A stretch of DNA of 5,265 nucleotides from the NCBI GenBank assembly GCA_023433185.1, contig JAEZEN010000201.1, positions 1 to 5,265 on the forward strand. Reading direction: 5' to 3'. The DNA is from Pseudomonadota bacterium (lineage in GTDB: Bacteria; Pseudomonadota; Alphaproteobacteria; Rhizobiales; Kaistiaceae). Position numbers and translations under genes: made by a program. The first letter of the stretch is position 1. The number at the start of each line of letters is the position of its first letter. This document shows, piece by piece, positions 1 to 4,857 of this stretch. The notes under the pieces are model-generated. The model did not search any database. It was not told the origin of the DNA and saw only the letters and a program-made list of their open reading frames with translations.

Positions 1-60
1 GGCCGGGGTTACTGAAGAGGCATCTACATCTTGCCGGGCGTGCGGATCGGGGTCCTCCCA

Positions 61-247
61 GTCCAAGCGAAGGCAGCGACAGACCGGACAGCCCTGTCCG
101 CCTGACGACTGGCCAACCGGAAAAACCAGCCGGCATCACAGCCGGCAAACCGGACCGCGAGGTCGCGGGGTGTGCCGTCTCCACAGCGGCCCCTCGCGGA
201 TGAGCGGCCCGGCGGTTTCAACCCGATTTGCTTGGGGAGCACCCTGA
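61..247 (+). promoter_or_regulatory. Structured 5' leader of the ornithine decarboxylase gene, candidate speF-type RNA
   Basis: No convincing gene lies in the first 249 bases, but the stretch before the decarboxylase is rich in perfect short stems. CGGACA (85-90) pairs with TGTCCG (95-100) across a four-base loop. GCCGGC (129-134) pairs with GCCGGC (141-146) across ATCACA, and this stem is nested inside a CCGG/CCGG pair (117-120 with 150-153). CCGCG (155-159) pairs with CGCGG (164-168). Established knowledge: comparative genomics described a structured RNA motif called speF upstream of ornithine decarboxylase genes in alphaproteobacteria, with unknown ligand and mechanism. Position, gene and inferred lineage fit that motif, but I cannot align the sequence to the Rfam model, so the name is an inference. 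The edges are approximate; no clear promoter hexamers are visible, and the RNA may begin further left. Confidence 0.5.
234..239 (+). promoter_or_regulatory. Ribosome binding site of the decarboxylase gene
   Basis: GGGGAG lies ten bases before the ATG at 250 and supports that start over the in-frame GTG at 172. The site lies inside a possible 15-codon upstream reading frame (200-247), so ribosomes on that frame would pass over it. CTCCC at 55-59 could pair with GGGAG in principle, which is only a suggestion for how the leader might hide the site. Confidence 0.5.
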
Positions 248-249
248 GA

Positions 250-1380
250 ATGACCGACCGTATCCGCGACTTTCTGCGCCTCCGACGTCCCGACGGTCCG
301 TGCCTCGTGATCGATCTCGAGGTGATTCGCGAGAACTATCAGACGTTTGCGCGGGCGCTCCCCGACAGCCGCGTCTTCTATGCGGTCAAGGCCAATCCCG
401 AGCCGGCGGTGCTGAAGCTGCTCGCCGACCTTGGCTCGTCGTTCGATTGCGCGAGCGTCGCCGAGATCGACATGGCGCTCGCCGCGGGCGCGACCCCGGA
501 TCGCATCTCCTTCGGCAACACGATCAAGAAGGAGCGAGACGTCGCTGCCGCCTTCGCGCGCGGCGTCCGCATGTTCGCGATCGACTGCGTCGAGGAGGCC
601 GACAAGATCGCCCGCGCCGCCCCCGGCGCCCGCGTCTTCTGCCGTATCCTGTGCGACTGCGTCGGCGCCGAGTGGCCCCTGTCGCGGAAGTTCGGCTGCG
701 CGCCCGAGATGGCGGTCGAGGTCCTCGAGCATGCCCACCGCGCCGGCCTCGAGGCCTATGGCGTGTCGTTCCACGTCGGCTCGCAGCAGCCCAACCCGAA
801 CGCCTGGGACGTTGCGCTCCAGGCCGCGGGCAGCGTGTTCCGCACGCTCTCCGAGCGCGGCATCCAGCTCCGCATGGTCAATCTCGGCGGCGGGTTCCCG
901 GCGAAGTATCTGCGCGACGTTCCGGCGGTGAAGACCTACGGCAACGCCATCTTCACGGCGCTCCGCAGGCACTTCGGCAACCGCATTCCCGAGACCATCA
1001 TCGAGCCCGGGCGCGGCATGGTCGGCGACGCCGGCATGATCAAGGCCGAGGTCGTGCTGATTTCGAAGAAGTCGGCGGCCGACGACCAGCGCTGGGTCTA
1101 TCTCGACATCGGCAAGTTCGGCGGCCTCGCCGAAACCATGGACGAGGCGATCCGCTACCCGATCCGCACCGCCCATGACGGCGACCGGATGGAGCCCTGC
1201 GTCATCGCCGGACCGACCTGCGATTCGGCGGACGTCCTCTACGAGAAGACGCCCTACGATCTGCCGATCTCGCTGGCGATCGGCGACGAGGTGCTGATCG
1301 AGGGGACGGGTGCCTATACCCAGACCTACTCGGCGGTGGCCTTCAACGGCTTCGAGCCGCTCAAGGCCTATGCGATATGA
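250..1380 (+). CDS. odc: Ornithine decarboxylase, alanine-racemase fold (type III PLP-dependent)
   Basis: Cytosolic PLP enzyme of 376 residues that decarboxylates ornithine (in some relatives also lysine) to putrescine, the first step towards homospermidine or spermidine. The N-terminal barrel carries the PLP-binding lysine in YAVKAN (Lys47), WPLSRKFGC (142-150), SFHVGSQ with the ring-stacking His (His175), the phosphate-binding GGGFP (213-217) and EPGRG (252-256). The C-terminal beta domain has GPTCDSAD (321-328), with the catalytic Cys324 and substrate-binding Asp325 supplied across the dimer, then GAYT with Tyr356. All key residues are present and the length is normal for the compact bacterial form. 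The ATG at 250 fits the usual N-terminus and has a Shine-Dalgarno sequence; an in-frame GTG at 172 would add 26 unlikely residues. Ornithine versus lysine preference cannot be read from the sequence. The bacterial speC/speF enzymes belong to a different fold, so I avoid those symbols. Confidence 0.93.
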   Translation: MTDRIRDFLRLRRPDGPCLVIDLEVIRENYQTFARALPDSRVFYAVKANPEPAVLKLLADLGSSFDCASVAEIDMALAAGATPDRISFGNTIKKERDVAAAFARGVRMFAIDCVEEADKIARAAPGARVFCRILCDCVGAEWPLSRKFGCAPEMAVEVLEHAHRAGLEAYGVSFHVGSQQPNPNAWDVALQAAGSVFRTLSERGIQLRMVNLGGGFPAKYLRDVPAVKTYGNAIFTALRRHFGNRIPETIIEPGRGMVGDAGMIKAEVVLISKKSAADDQRWVYLDIGKFGGLAETMDEAIRYPIRTAHDGDRMEPCVIAGPTCDSADVLYEKTPYDLPISLAIGDEVLIEGTGAYTQTYSAVAFNGFEPLKAYAI

Positions 1381-1394
1381 GCGCGCGGCTGCGA

Positions 1395-1413
1395 CGAGGG
1401 TAGTCGACCCTCG
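1395..1413 (+). other. Short perfect hairpin just after the decarboxylase stop codon
   Basis: CGAGGGT (1395-1401) and ACCCTCG (1407-1413) form a seven-base-pair stem with a five-base loop, 14 bases after the stop codon. There is no T-run behind it, so it is not a good intrinsic terminator. It may protect the 3' end of the mRNA or weaken read-through into the acetyltransferase gene. Confidence 0.4.
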
Positions 1414-1422
1414 CTTCCCATA

Positions 1423-1530
1423 GCGTCGCCCCGGCGTGATGTCCGGGGCCATCCTGCCCGCCGCTCCGGCGCCGGGTGCGTGGGCGTGTCCGCCCGCGAT
1501 GGACCGAGCGGGCTTCGCCCGGGGCGACGC
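1423..1530. repeat. 108-base palindromic intergenic element (REP-pair or mini-MITE-like)
   Basis: GCGTCGCCCCGG (1423-1434) and its exact reverse complement (1519-1530) bound the element. CCATC (1449-1453) and GATGG (1498-1502) pair one step further in. Each arm also folds on itself: GCCCCGG (1428-1434) with CCGGGGC (1443-1449) on the left, CGGGC (1509-1513) with GCCCG (1517-1521) on the right. The core has the palindrome CCGGCGCCGG (1466-1475) and a GGGCG/CGCCC hairpin (1482-1495). The layout matches extragenic palindromic elements, which are common between genes in alphaproteobacteria. Whether other copies exist cannot be seen here. No coding capacity is evident. Confidence 0.55.
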
Positions 1531-1565
1531 GCTTCTCCTTCCGCTTCCCTCTTTGGATCACGCCG

Positions 1566-2087
1566 ATGATCTACATCGATACCGAGACCCGGAACGACGT
1601 CCCGGCCCGCGAGGCGCTCCTCGACCGGGCGATGGGGCGGGATCGCATCCTCAAGCCCTCGGAGCGCCTCCGCGAAGGGCGGCTGCCGGCGGCGGGCCTG
1701 GCGCTGGTCGCCCGGGCCGGTGACCGGCTCGTCGGGTCCGTGCGCCTGTGGAACGTCTCGGCCGGCGGCGTGCCGACCCTGCTCCTCGGCCCGCTGGCCG
1801 TCGATCCCGCGGTGCAGGGCCGCGGCGCCGGTGGCGGCCTGATGCAGGTCGCGCTGAACCGGGCTGAACTGGCCGGCCATCGCGCCGTCATCCTCGTCGG
1901 CGACCCGGAGTACTATGCCCGCTTCGGCTTCGGCCCCGTGCCCGCCTCCGGCCTGACGATGCCCGGCCCGGTCGACCGGCGGCGCTTCCTCGCGCTCGAG
2001 TTCACGGACCGGTGTCTCGCGGGGGCGGAAGGCATGGTCCTCGCCACCGGCCGGCCGCTGCCGGTCGAGGTCGCCCGCGCCGCCTGA
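1566..2087 (+). CDS. GNAT family N-acetyltransferase, YhbS-like
   Basis: A 173-residue single-domain acetyltransferase that should transfer acetyl from acetyl-CoA to an amine; the substrate is unknown. Motif A is clear: the strand LLGPLAVDP (73-81) leads into the pyrophosphate-binding loop QGRGAG (84-89) and the following helix. Motif B follows as VGDPEYYARFGF (111-122), the typical end of YhbS-type proteins. The ATG at 1566 was chosen because the domain starts directly after it. An in-frame GTG at 1476 would add 30 Arg-rich residues read from the palindromic element upstream, so it is unlikely. The Shine-Dalgarno is weak (GGA about ten bases before the start). The gene follows the decarboxylase on the same strand after 185 bases. 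Acetylation of a polyamine would fit the neighbourhood but is inference only; ribosomal-protein or small-molecule acetylation is equally possible. Confidence 0.88.
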   Translation: MIYIDTETRNDVPAREALLDRAMGRDRILKPSERLREGRLPAAGLALVARAGDRLVGSVRLWNVSAGGVPTLLLGPLAVDPAVQGRGAGGGLMQVALNRAELAGHRAVILVGDPEYYARFGFGPVPASGLTMPGPVDRRRFLALEFTDRCLAGAEGMVLATGRPLPVEVARAA

Positions 2088-2102
2088 TCACCAATCCGTG
2101 AA

Positions 2103-2141
2103 GGCGCCCCGATCTCGCAGCGCTGGCCGGGGCGCCATTCC
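2103..2141 (+). terminator. Probable transcription terminator after the acetyltransferase gene
   Basis: GGCGCCCC (2103-2110) and GGGGCGCC (2129-2136) form a perfect eight-base-pair GC stem, 15 bases after the stop codon. The 18-base loop contains the small palindrome CAGCGCTG (2118-2125). The tail ATTCCCTTC is pyrimidine-rich rather than a true T-run, so this is a moderate intrinsic terminator candidate. It separates the acetyltransferase from the secreted protein gene. Confidence 0.5.
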
Positions 2142-2177
2142 CTTCTAGGTGATGTCCCAGGACGGCGTGAAAACGGC

Positions 2178-2184
2178 GGGAGGA
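2178..2184 (+). promoter_or_regulatory. Strong Shine-Dalgarno of the secreted protein gene
   Basis: GGGAGGA ends nine bases before the ATG at 2194. It fixes that start over the in-frame ATG at 2149, which would place 15 polar residues ahead of the signal peptide. Confidence 0.7.
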
Positions 2185-2193
2185 ACATCGACG

Positions 2194-2826
2194 ATGAAGA
2201 CCATGACGCTTGCCCTGGTCGCGGGGGCGGCGCTGCTCGCCGCGGGATTCATCGCCGCCAAGGCGCAGGACGCCGAGATGACGTTCTTCATCACCAGTAG
2301 CGGTTCCGGAGACGGCGCCAATCTCGGCGGCCTCGACGGGGCGGACGCGATCTGCCAGCGGCTTGCCGAGGCGGCGGGTTCGGCCGGCAGGACCTGGCGG
2401 GCCTATCTCTCGACCGCCACGGAGAACGCCCGCGACCGCATCGGGTCCGGCCCCTGGCACAACGCCGAGGGCGTGCTGATCGCCGCCAACCTCGACGATC
2501 TCCACGACCCGGCGAGGAACATGATCAACAAGGAGAACGGCCTCACCGAATCGGGGGAGCAGGTCAGAGGCCGCGGCGACCAGCCCAACGAGCACGATAT
2601 CCTCACCGGGACCAATGCTGACGGCACGGCCAACCAGAACACCTGCGGCGACTGGACCCTCAACGGCGAAGGCAGCGCGATGGTCGGCCACCACGACCGC
2701 ATTGGCCTCGACGACAGCGACGCGGCGAAGTCGTGGAACGCGTCGCATCCCTCGCGCGGTTGCAGCCAGGACGCGCTGGCCGGCACCGGCGGCGCCGGCC
2801 TGTTCTACTGCTTCGCGGCGGACTGA
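2194..2826 (+). CDS. Secreted lectin/endostatin-like protein of unknown function
   Basis: A 210-residue protein with a Sec signal peptide: Lys2, a hydrophobic run (about 5-22) and an AKA site giving probable cleavage after Ala24. The mature part has FFITSSGSGDGANLGGLDGAD (31-51, tail abbreviated in the family as GGLxGAD), RTWRAYLST (66-74), ARDRIGSGPW (79-88), RGDQPNEHDILTG (127-139), MVGHHDRIGLDD (163-174), SWNASH (180-185) and a C-terminal GLFYCFAA. It has exactly four cysteines (54, 151, 190, 206); nested pairing 1-4 and 2-3, as in C-type-lectin and endostatin folds, is plausible. I recognise close relatives in proteobacteria, often annotated as lectin or with a collagenase NC10/endostatin-like domain, but no function is established as far as I know. 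Sugar or metal binding is unproven. It has its own ribosome site and follows a terminator, so it is probably transcribed alone. It should act in the periplasm or outside the cell. Confidence 0.82.
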   Translation: MKTMTLALVAGAALLAAGFIAAKAQDAEMTFFITSSGSGDGANLGGLDGADAICQRLAEAAGSAGRTWRAYLSTATENARDRIGSGPWHNAEGVLIAANLDDLHDPARNMINKENGLTESGEQVRGRGDQPNEHDILTGTNADGTANQNTCGDWTLNGEGSAMVGHHDRIGLDDSDAAKSWNASHPSRGCSQDALAGTGGAGLFYCFAAD

Positions 2827-2872
2827 CCGGCGCGATCCGACGCGGGGGCGACGCCGGCCCAGGGTGCCCCAG

Positions 2873-2900
2873 CCCCGGTGCCTTGGCCCCGGCGCCTTGG
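2873..2900. repeat. Two-copy tandem repeat of a 14-base unit
   Basis: CCCCGGTGCCTTGG (2873-2886) is followed directly by CCCCGGCGCCTTGG (2887-2900), with one mismatch in 14. It lies in the gap between the convergent secreted-protein and ATPase genes and probably arose by slippage. No function is apparent. Confidence 0.6.
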
Positions 2901-2954
2901 CCGGAGGGCTCCGGGACGCCCGTAATTGTGGCGTGCAGGCGCTCCGGGCGCAAG

Positions 2955-2979
2955 CGGCGCCGCCGCGGCCCCCGCGCCG
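2955..2979. terminator. GC-rich stem in the convergent gap, possible weak bidirectional terminator
   Basis: CGGCGC (2955-2960) can pair with GCGCCG (2974-2979) across 13 bases. The element GCGCCGGG occurs at 2974-2981 and again at 2989-2996, so alternative pairings exist. No T-run flanks the stem on either strand. Position between two gene ends is the main argument; in DNA this GC-rich such stems arise by chance. Confidence 0.25.
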
Positions 2980-3013
2980 GGCATTCGCGCGCCGGGAGGT
3001 TGAGCGGCTTCGC

Positions 3014-3811
3014 CTACCAGGCGCCGGCGTCCGGGCCCGGCGCGATCAGAAGCCGACCGCTGCCCGGGTCGCGGACGAGTTCGACCGAGACATCGTAGAC
3101 CTCGCGGATGAGGCCGGCCGTGAGCGTCGTTCCAACCGGCCCGAAGGCCACCATCCGCCCTTTCCGCATCGCCAGCACCAGGTCGAAATAGGCGGCGGCG
3201 AGCGCAAGGTCGTGGATCGCGACCAGCACCGTCAGGCCGAGCGCCGCCTGGCGCCGCAGCATGGCGAGCGTCGCGAGCTGCGCCCGGAGGTCGAGGTGGC
3301 TCGTCGGCTCGTCGAGGAGGAGAAGCGACGGTTCCTGCGCCAGCGCGCGGGCGATCTGCACGCGCTGCTGCTCGCCGCCCGACAGCCCGCGCCAGGAACG
3401 GTCGGCCATGGCGAGCAGGCCGACCATGGCGAGCGCCCGGTCGCAGACGGTGGCGTCGTCGACCGCCTGTCCGCGCGGCCGGCCGTGGTGCGGGATGCGG
3501 CCCAGCGCCACGACGTCGCGGACCGTATGCGGCAGCTCGGTCTGGGCGGCATGCTCGACGAAGGCGACCTGCCGGGCCCGCGCGGCACGCGGCATCGCGC
3601 GGAGGTCGACACCGGCGAAGCGCACCGCGCCCCGCGCCCGGGGATGCAGGCCCAGGATGAAGTGGAGGAGCGTGGTCTTGCCCGCACCGTTCGGCCCGGC
3701 AATGGCGCACATCGCGCCGCGTGGAATTTCGAAGTCCATGTCCTCGACGAGGGTCGCCTCGCCGATCCGGACCGTCGCCCCGCGGACGACGAGGCCCTCC
3801 GCCACGCTCAT
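3014..3811 (-). CDS. ABC importer ATP-binding protein, FecE/BtuD type (cofactor or siderophore uptake)
   Basis: A 265-residue ATPase that would drive import through the permease encoded just upstream, sitting on the cytoplasmic face as a dimer. Visible motifs in order: Walker A GPNGAGKTT (39-47), Q-loop region VEHAAQTELPHTV (85-97), signature LSGGEQQR (143-150), Walker B LLLLDEP (163-169) with catalytic Glu168, D-loop SHLD (171-174) and switch His200 in AIHDL. The Q-loop position that is normally Gln is His87 (codon CAT), which is unusual. The C-terminal tail YDVSVELVRDPGSGR (239-253) is typical of the siderophore/cobalamin/haem subfamily. The ATG overlaps the permease stop codon as ATGA, and no Shine-Dalgarno is visible, so translation is probably coupled. 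The binding protein and permease suggest the clade proposed to import F420-0; siderophore, haem or cobalamin import are alternatives. Confidence 0.93.
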   Translation of the reverse strand: MSVAEGLVVRGATVRIGEATLVEDMDFEIPRGAMCAIAGPNGAGKTTLLHFILGLHPRARGAVRFAGVDLRAMPRAARARQVAFVEHAAQTELPHTVRDVVALGRIPHHGRPRGQAVDDATVCDRALAMVGLLAMADRSWRGLSGGEQQRVQIARALAQEPSLLLLDEPTSHLDLRAQLATLAMLRRQAALGLTVLVAIHDLALAAAYFDLVLAMRKGRMVAFGPVGTTLTAGLIREVYDVSVELVRDPGSGRLLIAPGPDAGAW

Positions 3812-4857
3812 GTCGCGCGCCGGAAGCGCCAGAGGATGGCGAGGAAGGCCGGTGCGCCGATCATCGCCGTAACGATGCCGACCGGCAGCTCCCGCGGGGC
3901 GAAGAGGCTCCGCGCTGCCGTGTCGGTCCAGATCATGAAGATCGCCCCGCCAAGCGCGGCAAGCGGCAGCATCAGGCGGTGGCCGGTGCCCGAGACGAGG
4001 CGCGCGGCATGGGGGACGACGAGCCTGACGAAGCCGATCGCCCCGGAAACCGAGACGAGCACGCCGGTCAGCAACGCGGTGCCGCCGAGCAGCAGCCAGC
4101 GACTGCGGGTCACGTCGACCCCGAGGGTCGCCGCGGCGACATCGCCGAAGGCGAAGGCGTCCAGGGTGCGTCGGGCGGTGAAGACCAGGGGGCCGACGAC
4201 GACGAGCGCGGCAGCGGCGATGGCTGCCGCCGGCCAGCCGGCGCCGGCGAGAGAGCCCATCAGCCAGCTCAGGATCTCGCGGTAGGAATCGCCGGTGGCG
4301 GTCCAGAAGATGACCAGCGAGGTCAAGGCCGCCGCCAGCGTCGAGACCGCGATGCCGGAGAGGATCGCCTTCGACGGCGTCAGCCCGCCGATCGCCTGCG
4401 CGAAGGCGAGGGTCAGGGCGAGGGCGGCGAGCGCCCCGGCAAAGGCGCCGGGGGCGAGGAGGAGTGGCGAAGCGAGCATCACCATCGAGACCGCGCCGAG
4501 CGCCGCGCCGGACGAGAGACCGAGCAGGAAGGGATCGGCGAGCGGGTTGCGGGTGACGGCCTGCACGACCGCCCCGGAGAGGGCGAGGCCGGCACCGACG
4601 ATTCCCGCCGTGACGATGCGTGGCAGGCGGGAGTCCCAGACGATGCTGTCCCGGAGCGGGGACAGGCCGGTCTCGACCGGCAGCCCGAGATGCATGGCGA
4701 TGGAGCGCCATACCTCGAGAGCCGAGATGTCGGCCGGGCCGATGGTGGCGGCCGCGAGGACCGAGGCGAGGAGCGCGATCACGGCGAGGGCGACCGGCAG
4801 GAGGCGGTGCGAGGCCGGGGCCTCGGCGGCGATGCGGCGGTCGCGGATCGCGCTCAC
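3808..4857 (-). CDS. FecCD-family ABC transporter permease
   Basis: A 349-residue inner-membrane permease of the BtuC/FecCD/FhuB family with about nine or ten membrane helices, the first near 19-40, others near 80-100, 111-132, 138-158, 166-187, 209-227, 255-280, 297-315 and 326-343. Family signatures are RLPRI (77-81), TRNPLADPFLLGLSSGA (102-118), the coupling-region stretch FGDVAAATLGVDV (237-249), SGAIGFVRLVVPHAARL (271-287) and ELPVGIVTAMIGAP (323-336). In the usual GFxGLxxPH motif the second Gly is Arg278 (codon AGG). The start is a GTG at 4857 that overlaps the stop codon of the binding-protein gene as GTGA; an upstream extension of the frame to 5037 is Arg- and Pro-rich and overlaps that gene, so I reject it. 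FWTATGDSYREILSWLMGSL (184-203) resembles the proposed F420-0 transporter permeases, as I remember them. The partner ATPase follows at once. Confidence 0.93.
   Translation of the reverse strand: MSAIRDRRIAAEAPASHRLLPVALAVIALLASVLAAATIGPADISALEVWRSIAMHLGLPVETGLSPLRDSIVWDSRLPRIVTAGIVGAGLALSGAVVQAVTRNPLADPFLLGLSSGAALGAVSMVMLASPLLLAPGAFAGALAALALTLAFAQAIGGLTPSKAILSGIAVSTLAAALTSLVIFWTATGDSYREILSWLMGSLAGAGWPAAAIAAAALVVVGPLVFTARRTLDAFAFGDVAAATLGVDVTRSRWLLLGGTALLTGVLVSVSGAIGFVRLVVPHAARLVSGTGHRLMLPLAALGGAIFMIWTDTAARSLFAPRELPVGIVTAMIGAPAFLAILWRFRRAT

Noticed and set aside
85..168. CRISPR-like repeats in the leader
   Set aside because: Only two copies of 7- to 9-base repeats with unequal spacing; they are better explained as arms of RNA stems.
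172..249. N-terminal extension of the decarboxylase from GTG 172
   Set aside because: The added residues are unlike the family, the region is part of the structured leader, and ATG 250 has a Shine-Dalgarno at 234-239.
136..1452. 438-codon open frame on the minus strand opposite the decarboxylase
   Set aside because: Composition is Arg/Ala/Gly/Asp-rich low-complexity typical of antisense shadows in high-GC DNA; the plus strand has a full set of decarboxylase motifs.
1423..1530. Attachment site or insertion-sequence remnant
   Set aside because: No transposase fragment, integrase, tRNA or flanking target duplication is visible; a short extragenic palindrome explains the symmetry better.
1476..1565. 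N-terminal extension of the acetyltransferase from GTG 1476
   Set aside because: The extension is read out of the palindromic element and is Arg-rich; the GNAT fold begins right after ATG 1566.
2002..2748. 248-codon minus-strand open frame opposite the secreted protein
   Set aside because: Antisense of a gene with signal peptide and conserved motifs; no recognisable domain or ribosome site.
2615..4285. 556-codon plus-strand open frame across the convergent gap and importer genes
   Set aside because: It overlaps the secreted protein, ATPase and permease genes, is Arg/Pro/Ala-rich and shows no domain; it mirrors the minus-strand codon bias.
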